DNA of 64,000 nt from Achatina immaculata (GCA_009760885.1 CM019691.1:28023314-28087313); one strand, 5' to 3'; positions 1 through 10,691 are shown, counted from the stretch's first letter. The notes: generated by a model not told the origin, from the letters alone. A program made the numbers and translations.

Positions 1-573
1 CGCAGGCAGAGCACTGAGTATATGTGTTTTGTGTGGGTTGGCAAGCAGCTCCTGTATTATGTTAATGGAGTGTGGGTGGCTAAGTCTTGATTAACAATGA
101 ATATGTGTTAATATATGTTAAAGAAAAGACCAGAGTTTGTAAGAGAAGTTAAATAAGCAGTGGCGGGACATGGAGTTCCGCTTTTTAGTTATTTCACGCT
201 GATGTGTCATGGCATGCTCATATTTCTCGTGCGTGGTGTTTCATTGCTGTGGAGATACCTGTTGTGTTTATGTATATGTTATCTGGTGTAAACGTGTGTG
301 GTGTCTGGTGTTATCAATAAACCAACCCCTTATTTTTCCTGGATCAAATGTATGCCTTTTGAGTAGTTATTTATTGTTGGTGGAATTAGGGAATGAGATG
401 ATAAGTTGATTTTCCAGCCAACAAGGTTACTTAGGGGAGCTTATGGACATCAACTGGCAGGGGAGAAAAATCTGGGTAGGGTCGCCAGGAGCGATGCAGG
501 TAACTGAGAGATTTCCAAGCACGGCTCTATTTCATTTGGCACCATCTCATTACATTAGGCTATCTATTTAAGT
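1..573. other. Unannotated AT-rich DNA
   Basis: I recognise nothing here. A 66-codon open stretch (209-409) resembles no family I know and has low-complexity, Cys/Val-rich content. Confidence 0.5.
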
Positions 574-1155
574 CATGATTGATTGATCTTTATTTTCAAA
601 GGGGTCAAGAATTTGGCACGCAGGCCCGTCTGACGTTCTGCCCTTTATCATACAACTTTCACTCTGTTCCAAACATTCTACAAACATGTTGCTCATATAA
701 CAAACATAATTAACAATAAAGTAATTACATACACATAAAAATGACTAACTATATACACATATAAATGACTAACTACATACACATATAAATGACTATCTGC
801 CAAACAAAAATTTCATTAGTATTCAGAATAAACAATTAACTGAATTCGGTGTCTGCAAGAGCAGTCTAACTCTTTAAAAGTTTTACGACTCATAGAGCCA
901 TGTAGTCGTCATCAAATAGATATTGGAAAAGTTTGAAGTTGTAAGTAGGAGTATAGTTTATATTTTTTATACAGGATTGGAGGGTATTCCAAACAAGAGC
1001 AGCAGAATAAGTAAAGCTTTCCTTGTAAAGGTCGTCTAGGTTTTGGAAGACTTATGTTATTAAGCCCCCGTGTGGTAACCGGGATCTGCAAAGAACAGGA
1101 CCACTGTACCCTACCACGCATGACCGTAAAAGGGGAGTAAGGAGGGTTCGGCATA
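574..1155 (-). mobile_element. LINE 3' end (CR1/jockey-like C-terminus plus 3' UTR)
   Basis: Read on the minus strand, 1021 down to 890 encodes an uninterrupted 43-residue C-terminus beginning ESFTYSAALVWNTLQSCIKN and ending at a TGA. This has the pattern S-F-x-Y-S-x-A-x-x-W-N-x-L that closes many CR1/L2/jockey-type reverse transcriptase ORFs. Upstream residues on the same strand (around 1050-1100, ISLPKPR) fit the family in another frame, so frameshifts are present. About 300 bp of AT-rich 3' UTR follow, with an AATAAA signal (complement of 589-594) and an ATCA-repeat tail at 574-588. It is a dead, 5'-truncated copy. Assignment as a LINE end is fairly safe, the clade is not. Confidence 0.65.
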
Positions 1156-1268
1156 GGACCAGCAACCCTATCTGGTTAAAAAAAAACTATCAGACAGCTA
1201 CAGAAACAGAAGCAAGGGAAAAAACAAATGCAGGTGGAAGGAGAAATACTTATCAGGAAACTGAGCCC

Positions 1269-2153
1269 ATGAAGGTTGTGGATGAAAGCCAACCACTGGA
1301 AGTCCCCAGCCCGACTGCAGACCTCCTGGAACCTAAACACAAGATGCAAATAGGCAGCTGGAATGTAAGAACACTTAGCCAGACTGGAAAACTAGCACAA
1401 ACAATCAAGGAAACGCACAGATACAAACTAGACACACTAAGAATACATGAAACAAGATGGACAGGACAAGGCAGAAGGAAATTAACAACACAGCACACAG
1501 AAGATACAATAATATGGTCAGGTAAAGAAGATCATCATGAAGGAGGAGAAGCATTGATTATAACAAAAGAAGCATCAAGAGCATTGCTGAAATGGACCCC
1601 TATAAATGTGAGATTATTATATGCACGCTTCAACTCAAGATTCATGAAGCTGTCTATTATAGTTTGTTATGCACCAGCAGAAGCAGCTGAAGAGGAATTA
1701 AAAGAAGATTTTTACAACAGCCTCCAAGCCACAGCAGCAACAATACCCAAGCATGATATGCTACTCATCTTGGGCGACTTCAACGCAAAAGTAGGTGAAG
1801 GAAATGAAGATAGAAGAAGAATCATGAGAAGAGAAGGAATTGGAGAAATAAATGAAAATGGAGAAAGACTGTGCAGTTTCTGTGAAGAAAACATGATGAC
1901 CATCGGAGGGACAATTTTCCAACATATTAACATCCATAAAGTGACTTGGAGGTCCCCAGATAAAACCACAGAAAACCTAATCAATCACATACTAATAAAT
2001 ACCAAGTGGAAACGGTCACTACAAGATGTGCGAGCAAGGAAAGGAGCAGATGTAAGAAGTGATCACAACCTTCTGGTAGCAAAAATAAAACTAAAATTAG
2101 GGAAGCCAAAATCGGAGAACACAGAAAGATACGTTTTGATACAAGAAAACTGA
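1269..2153 (+). pseudogene. RTE endonuclease domain (APE-like)
   Basis: The 294-residue open frame carries the exonuclease-endonuclease-phosphatase fold used to nick target DNA for target-primed reverse transcription. Visible motifs in order: WNVRTL (31-36), HETRW with the catalytic Glu at 61, YAPAE (134-138), GDFNAKVG (159-166), HKVTW...SPD (213-221), and SDH (254-256). At 226-231 the sequence is NLINHI, where the family has Asp in the fourth position. The same position in the human L1 endonuclease is catalytic Asp205, so this Asn probably cripples nicking. The start ATG is simply the first in frame. True RTE initiation may lie upstream. The frame is lost near 2118: the family sequence continues in another frame (RKIRFDTRKLKD) past the TGA at 2151-2153. 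Confidence 0.92.
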
Positions 2154-3010
2154 AAGATCAGCAAACAAGGAATGAATTCTCAATAGTACTTAAGAACCGC
2201 TTCAGTGTCCTGAATTTGTATACAAGACGAAGCAGAAATGTCCATACTAGAGTTTTAATAAAACACTACAGGAAACAGCAAAAGAGCTGCTAGGATATCG
2301 GAAAAGGAGAAAAAAGGAATGGATAAGCAAGACCACATGGGAAAAGATACAGCAAAGAAAAGAAATCAAGAAAAAATTACTGAAAACCAAATCACAACGG
2401 CTTAAAGAACAAGTTTTAAGTAATTATGCACAAAAAGACAAAGAAGTGAAGGAATCATGCTGTCAAGATAAACATCAATACTATGACAACTTCGCAGAAG
2501 CAGCAGAGAAAGCAGCATATGCAAATGACATGACAACCATATACAGAATCACAAAGTAGATGACAGGTAACTTCAGCACAAGATGTGAGAGTGCAGTAAG
2601 GAAACATAATGGACAACTGGTCAGTGGAGAAAGAGAAAAAAACTGAAAGATGGAGAGAACACCCTACTAAACAGAACACAAGCAGTACAAACAATAGACA
2701 TACCTGAAGCAAAAACGGAACTAAACATCAATACAGGACCAATAACAATAAGTGAAGTAAAGGAGGCGATAAAGAAGCTAAAATCAGACAGGGCACCAGG
2801 TGAAGATGAAGTGACTGCTGAGATGTTGAAAGCAGAAGAAACAGAAACACCAAAACAACTCTACCAGATACTACAACAAATTTAGGATCTAGAAAAAGCT
2901 CCAGATGAGTGGAAAACTGGCCTTGTAGTAAAACTACCAAAGAAGGGTGACCTCAGAGATTGCGGGAACTGGAGAGGCATTACCCTACTGCTACTCACCA
3001 TTAAAGTATT
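2154..3010 (+). pseudogene. RTE linker and start of reverse transcriptase, frame-broken
   Basis: This stretch joins the endonuclease to the polymerase. The charged linker (2160-2700) is broken in several frames. From about 2744 one frame reads ITISEVKEAIKKLKSDRAPG, the first conserved block of RTE/L1-type reverse transcriptases, then EWKTGLVVKLPKKGDLRDCG with the conserved Lys-rich KLPKKGD and NWRGITL. A TAG at about 2883-2885 interrupts it. At about 3012 one base appears missing, so the downstream ORF starts in a different frame. Confidence 0.85.
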
Positions 3011-4330
3011 TTGAGAATAATCATCAACAGAATTGTACCAGCACTTGAGGGAAAACTTTGGAAAGAGCAGGCAGGATTTAGGAAAGGAACATCATGCATA
3101 GACCATATATTTGTACTTAGACAAATATTAGAGCAGGCAAATGAGTGGCATAGCACAACATATGCATTGTTTATAGATTTTGAGAAAGCCTTTGACATTG
3201 TCAATAGAGATGCACTGTGGAAAATCCTAAGATGGCATGGCCTCCCCAATAAGACAGTGAATGTAATCAAAGCTCTATTCGAGGGTTTTCAGTGCAAAGT
3301 GATCTGTGGAGAACATACCTCCAGCAGCTTTAGGGTACAAACAGGAGTGAAGCAGGGATGTGTACTATCACCAACATTATTTATTTTGGCAGTAGACTGG
3401 TTAATGAAGGAGGCAACATCAGACAAACGCAGAGGATTACAATGGACCCTTGACACAGTGTTGGAGGACCTTGACTTTGTGGACGACATTTTTCTACTAT
3501 CAAGCAGCCACAAAGATATGCAAGATAAAATAAACAAGCTAACTCAGAATGCAAACAACATAGGACTAAAGATCAATGTAGGAAAGACAAAGTTAATGAA
3601 GCAAAATGTGAACAACAGAAATGTACTCAGAGTAGATAGCAAGTTAGTGGAGGAGGTCAATGAATTTGTATACCTTGGTAGTAGAGTAGTAGAAAATGGA
3701 GACAGCACAGAGGACATCAACAGCAGACTTACTAGAGCAAACCAGGCTTTTGCAATGCTGCAGACTATATGGAAATCTAAAAAACTAAGCATGAATATGA
3801 AAATCAGGATATTTAAGAGTAATGTTCTAAGTGTACTACTCTATGGAAGTGAATGCTGGAAAATCACCAAAACCATAGAAAACAAGTTGAATTCTTTCCA
3901 GACTAAATGTTTACGAAAAATTAGAAAAATATTTTGGCCAAACACCATAAGAAATAACATCTTGTTGGCGGAAATGCAGATTAAGCCACTGACAACAATT
4001 ATTGAGGAAAGACGCTGGCGATGGTTGGGACATGTGCTCCGAATGACTGACAACTCACTACCAAAAATAGCACTAAGATGGACACCACAGGGGAACATAA
4101 TTAACGATAGACCATAAGAGACATGGAGAAGAACAACAGAAAGGATGTTGAGTAATAGAGGGCTCACCTGGGCAAGAGCAGAAAAAAAGGCGAAGGACAG
4201 GCATTTGTGGAAAACCCTTGCGGAAGCCCCATGTGCCTGGGCACTTAAGGTTCAGAGAGAGAGAAAGAGTCACTGGTGTAGGCTGTGCAATCATCGGCAC
4301 CGGAGAGAAAGCTCCATTGGTGGCCACTGA
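3011..4330 (+). pseudogene. RTE reverse transcriptase, catalytic core and C-terminus
   Basis: This is the polymerase that copies the element RNA into DNA. Residues counted from 3011: AGFRKGTSCIDHIF (21-34), FIDFEKAFD (54-62, first catalytic Asp), TGVKQGCVLSP (111-121), LDFVDD (154-159, the catalytic Asp pair with Val in place of the usual Ala), GLKINVGKTK, and FVYLGS. The C-terminal RRWRWLGHVLRM and W-T-P-Q-G blocks are present. A TAA at 4115-4117 sits where the family has Lys. The same frame continues to 4330 with ETWRRT and LTWARAEKKAKDRHLW, so the annotated C-terminus includes the part after this stop. Catalytic residues are intact and only a single nonsense codon lies in this section, which suggests fairly recent inactivation. 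Confidence 0.93.
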
Positions 4331-4357
4331 CGATGACAAAAGATAAAAGAAGTAAAG

Positions 4358-4402
4358 AAGTAAGAGAGAGAGAGAGAAAAAGAGAGAGAGAGAGAGAGAG
4401 AT
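4358..4402 (+). repeat. AG microsatellite at RTE 3' end
   Basis: A run of AG dinucleotides with one AAA interruption follows the RTE C-terminal region. The minus-strand RTE copy at 63190-63442 also ends directly in a long AG tract (CT on the plus strand), so the tract is probably part of the element tail. Confidence 0.75.
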
Positions 4403-4464
4403 GAGTTGAGAAGTTAAAAAGAAGAACAAAATTAAGCACCAAGTAACCCAAAATATATTTTACA

Positions 4465-4576
4465 CCAGCCTCAAGAAGTTATCGTCAACCCAGCCGCAAG
4501 AAGTTATCGTCAACCCAGCCTCAAGAAGTTATTGTCAACCCAGCCTCAAGAAGTTTCGTCAACCCAGTCTCAAGAT
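4465..4576 (+). repeat. 25-bp minisatellite, about 4.5 units
   Basis: The unit CCAGCCTCAAGAAGTTATCG plus TCAAC is repeated four times with one-base changes, and a partial fifth follows. It sits directly downstream of the RTE tail. Confidence 0.85.
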
Positions 4577-5020
4577 ACTGGTATATGTGGTTACCCTAGG
4601 AAAAAAAAAAGAAACAAAACAAAGACAGCTAGGACAGATTCTGGCATCCCTACCTCAAATGGTGTAGTGGCATAGAAATGTGAAAGTACTAACACTTCAC
4701 ACCTCTAAGGCCAGCAAATGCCATGAGACAGAGAGATTCTCAGAACAACGTTCGAGGGCATAAGATTCAAATAGTTGAATGTATGTTGCAAGGAAAAAGA
4801 AACCCCGATTTTCTCGGTCAGTTATCTTTTGAAAAGAAATTTGGAAATAGGTTAAAAAAAAAAGACAACTAAAATAGGAAGATATACACGTCAGGTTTCC
4901 AAAAGATACGAGAAACAAAAACACAAGGGGCGTTAGAAGACCATGCCACTCGAAAAAAAAAAAGATTTTGCGTTTGAGGACACTGCTTGCTGTATAATTT
5001 GAAGAGAAAATGAAAGTTCA
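4577..5020. other. Unannotated AT-rich DNA
   Basis: It contains A-rich homopolymer runs. I see no coding or repeat structure that I can name. Confidence 0.5.
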
Positions 5021-5216
5021 ACCATAAGACTACATTATAGAATTAAACCATAAGACGAAATACACTACATTAAAGAGTTAAACCAAAAGACGAAATATAC
5101 CACATTAAAGAGTTAAACCAAAAGATGAAATATACTGCATTAAAGAATTAAACTATAAGTCGAAATACACTACATTAAAGAGTTAAACAATACGACGAAA
5201 TACATTACATTAAAGA
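5021..5216 (+). repeat. About 35-bp minisatellite, 5-6 units
   Basis: The degenerate unit carries ACGAAATACACTACATTAAA followed by GAGTTAAACCATAAG. Units differ at several positions, so the array is old. Confidence 0.8.
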
Positions 5217-5949
5217 AGATTTTGAAAAAAAAAAGGCTTCTTACTGTGCCTTCTTCTGCAAATGAATCAGTTACTGTGCTCAGAAAAATAAATGTTAGAA
5301 TACCTTTAATAACTGTCACCATTAATACAATATAAAACTATCAGTTAAAGAAACACAAAGTACTGTATACTTACTGTATATGATATGTATTTATTACATA
5401 TTCCACGAAACGCATAATACTACCTACCAAATTTATTACATATTCCACGAAACACAAAGTACTGCAGTACTTAAGGCGAGTTTCAACAGTGCGGCCTCAA
5501 TCGTACGGGGATATATATATATATATAAATTCAAGAAAAAAAAAACAACGCAGCGTAAGAAGTTGCCTGTCCAGCACTTTTACATTTTTTATACTATACA
5601 TTATGTTTTACATTTGTATTCTACACTTACATTTTCTGTGCTACTCATTCAGGTCAACGATACAGCATGTACAAAAGTAATCAGCAGTGGGTTAAAGAGA
5701 TACCAAAAGACTGTTACGTAGATGTGTGCCGTACTTTGTTAGTCTAACAACGGTTGCTTCTGTTACGAACTGGCCTTCTTTTTCCTTGTCATTATTCCAT
5801 AAACAACGCATTGTAACATTTATCTACATATCACTTAGGGCATTATAAGTAATCTAGACATGATTTAAAGCGTCCAGGAAGATGAGCATATGTTGTATGC
5901 AACTTTCTAACATAAGGGCTTTTGAGCTTGTTTGGGAGAGGGGGGGGGG
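5217..5949. other. Unannotated AT-rich DNA
   Basis: It includes a 22-bp direct repeat (TTTATTACATATTCCACGAA at about 5389 and 5430) and a short TA run (5509-5526). No gene is recognised. Open frames of 113 and 63 codons here are low complexity. Confidence 0.45.
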
Positions 5950-6110
5950 CTGTCAGATTTAGCAGTCAGTGACCCATAGCGTCAGGGTTAATGAACCATA
6001 AATGATCAAGACCCTGTCACACAATCCGACACGATGCTGTGCTTCAACATCTTCACCGCATCGGCTGCAAAGAACACCAAGTCTCAGTTGGAGGGACACA
6101 GAAGAAGAAG
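5950..6110 (+). mobile_element. Family A copy, internally deleted
   Basis: The left part matches the A consensus start (GCAGTCAGTGACCCATAG) and the right part matches its end (CGACACGATGCTGTGCTTCA, then the GAAGAAG tail). The centre of the element is missing: sequence jumps from CAAGACCCTGTC to the right third. Confidence 0.75.
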
Positions 6111-6267
6111 CTTGAATACACATGGATTTTCTATGAGTGATGGTGGGGAGTGGGGATGAAGGATGAGTATGAGCACCAAACATCTCGATGTAAGTCGAGG
6201 CTCGCTTGCATATATAAAACATAATAATGGCAATATTCTTCCTAGAAGACTGTTTTGAAGCAGACAT

Positions 6268-6481
6268 GTGTTAATTGGAGGGGGGGGGTTTGCCCAGTTT
6301 TGGAACAGACAGATGTTAGTTGGGGGTTTTGTTCAGTTTTGCAGCAGATAGATGCTAGTTTGGGGTTTTGTCCAGTTTTGGAACAGACAGATGTTAGTTG
6401 GGGGGGGGGGGTTGTTCAGTTTTGTAACAGGCAGATGTTAGTTGGGAACAGTTTTCCAGTTGTCCAGTTTTGGAACAGACG
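6268..6481 (+). repeat. About 45-bp G-rich minisatellite, 5 units
   Basis: Repeated units contain CCAGTTTTGGAACAGACAGA followed by TGTTAGTTGG and a variable G run of 3 to 11 bases. Confidence 0.8.
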
Positions 6482-6918
6482 TTTGCCTTTCTCTACGCTC
6501 TGTTTGCGCCAGTTTCGTTGTGTTGTGGGTTGGGAGTCCGGCTTGGCGCCCTAGCTACTGAATTAAGTGCTCGGATCGTCACTGTGAGCTGTGACATTGA
6601 GTGGCGCACGGACTTCCCCGCTAGTAATCGCTCATTGATAAACATGGCTGATGAATTCCGATGCACTCACCGTGCACAGATCACCACTTTTCGTCATTAT
6701 GGGACGGTTCTTGCGCGTGCCAGGAGATGTCATTGACACAGGCGGCGGAGCAGTTCTGGGATATTCTCTTTTTTCTAATTCTAACAATGTCGGTTTTTCA
6801 TGTTTGCCTGCGGTAACAGCAAAGCAGTGTTTGTGCTGCAAGGGACCAGTTTCATTTTGATTAGTACAAGTGTCAGAACTACGTAGACTCATTTACAGCA
6901 AACCAATAATAAGAGGAC

Positions 6919-6950
<32 letters not shown>

Positions 6951-6974
6951 TCTGTAAACGTGTCACGTAACAAA
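6482..6974. other. Unannotated, includes TTG microsatellite
   Basis: A TTG repeat lies at 6918-6948. The rest, including an open stretch of 69-88 codons, resembles nothing I know. Confidence 0.45.
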
Positions 6975-7195
6975 ACTGTGCCCTGGACCACGGAAAACTC
7001 TGAGGATCACTGATATGTCGTGAGAAAGTCCAACTCTGGCCTGGGTGGGCTACCGCCTCTCACCCAGCGGGGATGCACTGATATCCTAAACACGTCGAGG
7101 TCTTCCTGTGAGAAAGTCCAACCCTGGTGCAATGAAAACCACGGTGTCACGCAATCCCGCTTCTGAGACCCACAAAGAATACATACCACCGCGAG
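6975..7195 (+). mobile_element. Family B fragment (3' part)
   Basis: It matches the right portion of the B element at 9890-10060, including GTGAGAAAGTCCAACTCTGG, CTCACCCAGCGGGGATGCAC and the CACGCAATCCCGCTTC block. It lacks the GAA tail and the left two thirds. Confidence 0.8.
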
Positions 7196-7204
7196 CCTAT
7201 ATTA

Positions 7205-7470
7205 TTCAGTCAGTCAGTCATTTGCACGTCCCTTGCGGAACTTTGCCTCCCTAACAGCTCTCATGTAGGGCTCTCGGTTGTAAGCAAGATGCCCTGCTGC
7301 TGATGCGTCAATTTGCAGATTATCAAGGATGTTTTGCAGCCATCTTCGCCTTTGTCTTCCTCTCTTTCTTTTCCCCCCTTTGTACTGTTCCAAGACAGTC
7401 TTCTTAAATTCTCATGACGTTTAATGTTTCCAAAATATTGAAGTTTTCTCTATTTAATTTTCCTTACGTG
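7205..7470 (-). mobile_element. LINE 3' end, family L4 (GHLAHNRE type)
   Basis: Minus-strand translation in shifting frames gives KRHENLRR, a basic R-x-R-R-R-W-L-Q block and DASAAGHLAYNREPYMRAVR then EAKFRKGRAND and a stop. This is the C-terminus of a non-LTR reverse transcriptase. It is followed by a CTGA repeat tail (7206-7219 on the plus strand as CAGT repeats). Four other pieces of this family lie at 10503, 18010, 48150 and 62590. Confidence 0.8.
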
Positions 7471-7486
7471 ACGACGAAGCCTAATT

Positions 7487-8300
7487 TGCCAATCAGCGAC
7501 CCATTACTGACATGCTAGCGTCTGGGTTGGCGAACCATAGCTGACCAAGACACTGTCCCATCTCTCCGTTGGTGTCCCCAGTAACAGGCTTGGCCTGGTT
7601 AACAAGGCAGGGACCGCCATAGTCTCCACAGCAGTGGAGTCTGCTAAAGAAGCATTGCACAACCCCTGTTTTTTAGCTCCAATCATTATCATCATCATCA
7701 TAATCATCGCCTTTCACTCCCCTGAGAGCATAGGCCACGGATAAAGGCTCTCCAGTTATCCCTGTTCTTGGATTTATTCTCTACTTCCTTCCATGTGTAT
7801 CCCTTGTCTCTGAGCACTGTCATAATTTCTCTTGTCCAAGTAATTCTAGGTCTTCGTCGTTTTCTATTTTCTTGGATATTCCACATCAGTGCCTGTCTAG
7901 CTATGCGAGTGTAGGGTTTCCTCAGAGTGTGGCCAATCCACCTCCATTTTCTAGACACGATTTGTAGGTTCATAGTTCGTTGTCCTGCCCTTTCCCAGAC
8001 CTCCTCGTTCCTGATCTTGTCCTGCCATTTAATGTTTAAAATCCACCTCAAGCAGTAGTTCATGAATCTTTGCATCCTCTGTTGCACTGTCTTGGTCATA
8101 ACCCGTGTCTCCGAAACATATAGTAGGACATTCTTTACATTTGTATTGAAAAGCCCTGCACTCATGAACTGAAAAAACGAAAAAAAAAAATTAGCTGCCA
8201 TAACTGGCTCCCAAGCAGACACGATGCTGCGCCTCAACATCTTCACCGTATCAGCCACAAATAACACCAGTTCGCAGTACCACAGAGACTGGGTTGTTTT
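7487..8300 (+). mobile_element. Family A copy split by a LINE insertion
   Basis: The left part (7487-7687) runs from GCCAATCAGCGACCCAT through GGTGTCCCCAGTAACAGG to TTTTTTAGCTCCA. The right part (8163-8300) resumes at TGAACTGAAAAAACG and carries AGACACGATGCTGCGCCTCA and ACACCAGTTCGCAGT. In uninterrupted copies these two points are adjacent. The intervening 475 bp is a minus-strand LINE fragment, so the LINE landed in a pre-existing A copy. Confidence 0.85.
7688..8165 (-). mobile_element. LINE 3' end, family L5, nested in family A
   Basis: The minus strand encodes about 150 residues of reverse-transcriptase C-terminus: LLYVSETRVMTKTVQQRMQR, WILNIKWQDKI, VWERAGQ, RKWRWIGHTLRKP, RRRPRITWTRE and LCSQGSERR before a stop. 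These match the post-catalytic region of RTE-like LINEs. A degenerate ATG-repeat tail (plus strand 7682-7708) marks the 3' end. The polymerase core is missing, so this is a 5'-truncated copy. Its open frame is the longest uninterrupted one for this family here. Confidence 0.88.
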
Positions 8301-8363
8301 TTTTTAACTATAAAAAAATTTTCATATTATTTTTTTTTTCTTTTTAAATAACGTTATCTTATT

Positions 8364-8583
8364 ACATGCAATGAGAAGAGGGGGCATTGAAAATATTATA
8401 ACAACAGGAAAAATAGAAGGAAGAAGATCAAGAGGAAGACCAAGAGAAATGATACTGGACAGTCTGACGGGATGGTGTGAGAGGATATCACGAACTGAGC
8501 TGATGGCCTGCATGAAGGATCGGGTACTCTGGAGAAGCATAATAGCCAACGCCAGTCGGCACGGCACCTGATGATGATGATGA
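8364..8583 (+). mobile_element. LINE 3' end, family L3, with 9-bp target duplication
   Basis: The open stretch MRRGGIENIITTGKIEGRRS then RGRPREM and a terminal RHGT stop is the C-terminus of a non-LTR reverse transcriptase. It is followed by a GAT repeat tail (8571-8583). An exact 9-bp duplication TATCTTATT flanks it at 8355-8363 and 8584-8592, the mark of target-primed insertion. It is only a few bases different from the copy at 40722-40935, so both are recent. Confidence 0.9.
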
Positions 8584-8751
8584 TATCTTATTTTACCGAA
8601 ACAAAATTGCATTCATTTATTTATATTACCGAATTAGAATCAGAAATTAAATCCCCATATGCCTGGTAGCGGGCAAATACTCAAAGCACGCGTGAGAGTG
8701 TTAGTCTAAATACAATGATTATTAAGCGGGGGCATCCAACATCATCATCGT

Positions 8752-10240
8752 GGTTCTAAGGACTGCAAACGCGCCACAAACAGCCTCTGGCAGTCAAGTC
8801 CAGCTCCTGGCCTTCCCGTGGCAGAACTGTTTAAACTGACAGGAGAAGGGGCGAGGGCGAATATCTGGCGCCTGAAAACCAGTTACTTAGGGTAGATGAG
8901 TGTCACGTTTGGTAGCTCATCTGCCGCTGTTGGCGAAATCTTCAGCTGCCGTGCGTGGAGCGGTGCTCTTCCCGGCCAATGAAGAAATTTGCAAATGAGG
9001 TTGCCGCGCAGCATCACTGCGGAAAAGGTGGTTGAAAGAATAAAGCGAAGCAAACAGTCAAATCACGGCACCTCTGGTCTGGAGGTCGGCCACGTCCTGA
9101 GTGCAGTCATATCGTGTGAAATGCATGAACCGGTTTGTCCCAGAGGTTAAGTCACTGCTGGCTTGACTTTTCAAATGCCGCGCGTGGAGTGAAGCTCCTC
9201 CTGGTTAAGGAAGTAAATGCGGAAATAAAGGTTGCTGTGCGGCGCCGATGGGAAAAGGTGGTGGAAAGTGAAGTTTAACCTGGTATGTCCAGTAGTATCG
9301 CTACGAGAGCTATACCACGGCACCTCTGCTCTAGAGGCCGCCTACGTCCGAAATACACCTACACTGGTGAAATATGCCTAAACCGGCACACACCAGGGGT
9401 GGAACTCGATGGCTAGACATGTCATGCCACCTCCGCTCTAGAGGTCGGTAACGCCTGATAAACACCCATACTGGTGAATTTTGCCTAAACCGGCTCATAC
9501 CAGGGGTGAATCTTGAAGGCTATGAATGTCACAGTACCTCTGCCCTAGAGGTCGGTCCCGTCCCAAACATGCCCATACTGGGAAATGCCTAAACCGGCTC
9601 AACCCAGGGGTAGAAGTCACTAGTGGCGAGGATTCGTCCTCTTGGACAAAAGCTCCATCCTGGTCACAACTAGGAAGGGTAGCGGCCACGACCGCAAAAT
9701 GCTGAAGTCGGAGACACTGGACCAGGGAAGTCTAGATAGGCAACCACCTCTCACCCGGCGGGGATGTCTGCGTATCCTAATCACGCTGAGGTTTTCCGGT
9801 GAGAAAGTCCAACCCTGGACTGGATGGGCAACCACCTCTCACCCGGCGGTGATACACGGGTATCTCATAACACGTCGAGGTTTTCCGGTGAGAAAGTCCA
9901 ACTCTGTCCTGGGTGGGCTAACGCCTCTCACCCAGCGGGGATGCACTGATATTCCAAACACGTCGAGGTCTTCCGGTGAGAAAGTCCAACCCTAGACCAA
10001 ACTGGTGCAATGAAAACCACGGTGTCACGCAATCCCGCTTCCGAGACCCACCAAGAATACAGGCTAAAGCACTGTGATACTCTGAACCCCTTGTGGTCCT
10101 TCGTGGAACTCATGTGGTCTATTTTGGACCACACAGGGGACCACCGGACCAAACGAGGACCACATGTGTGAATTCAGTAGGTTCACAGTGCGGTTTTTGG
10201 TGGTAGAAGTGAACGAAGAAGAAGAAGAAGAAGAAGATCA
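8752..10240 (+). mobile_element. Family B element, longest copy
   Basis: A non-coding, modular dispersed repeat. The leading 180 bp starts GGTTCTAAGGACTGC. At 8931 comes the common left end GCTGTTGGCGAAATCTTCAG. Four related units of about 100 bp follow (about 9066, 9316, 9424 and 9530), each with CACCTCTGCTCTAGAGG and CCTAAACCGGCTCA-like motifs. Three units of about 87 bp then follow (9750-9990), each with CTCACCCGGCGGGGATG and TTTTCCGGTGAGAAAGTCCA. The right end carries CACGCAATCCCGCTTC, then GTAGAAGTGAACGAAG and a GAA tract (10215-10236). No ORF of note exists. Other copies: 6975, 18480 (reverse), 48334 (reverse), 58200. Confidence 0.9.
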
Positions 10241-10502
10241 TCATCGTATCGGACCGAAATAATGGACATACAAGACTTGATCTATGAACAGTTTTTTTTT
10301 AAAAAGGTGTTGTATTAATCTTTTCTTTCAGCTATTATGTTCACAGCTATTTATTTATAAATAAAAACAAGCTGTTGTCATATTTTGAAACAAGGTAGCT
10401 AGATGCTCTTGTTGCGATGATTTGCACAGTATGACAAAGTGGGGACGGGAACTGGCTGGACATTCCATTGGGCGCTTTGTATTCAAAGAAAGATTTAAGA
10501 AC

Positions 10503-10636
10503 TCCTTCATTCATTCATTCATTCATTCATTTGCATGTCCCTTGCGGAACTTTGCCTCCCAAACAGCACTCCTGTAGGCCTCTCGATTGTGAGGAAGATG
10601 GCCTGCTGCTGCGGCATCCATTAAGAGCTCCTTACC

Positions 10637-10690
<54 letters not shown>
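10503..10690 (-). mobile_element. LINE 3' end, family L4, abutting a TA microsatellite
   Basis: The minus strand reads MDAAAAGHLPHNREAYRSAV then WEAKFRKGHANE and a stop, followed by a TGAA-repeat tail (plus strand 10503-10532). Its 5' truncation point lies at a long TA run (10638-10690). Confidence 0.85.

Positions 10691-10691
<1 letters not shown>

Larger units (their letters stand above)
1200..4410 (+). mobile_element. RTE-type non-LTR retrotransposon, near full length, inactive
   Basis: An apurinic-type endonuclease region is followed by a reverse transcriptase in the same orientation over about 3.1 kb, close to the usual 3.2-3.3 kb of RTE elements. The endonuclease belongs to the family known from bovine craniofacial development protein 2, whose extra domain derives from the RTE element BovB. 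The copy carries frameshifts near 2118 and 3012, an in-frame TAG at about 2883 and a TAA at 4115. A purine tract (AG repeat, 4358-4402) follows the last codon region and probably represents the 3' tail. Two or three shorter pieces of the same family lie elsewhere in the window (63190-63442, 32215-32455 and perhaps 53736-53800). Confidence 0.93.
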
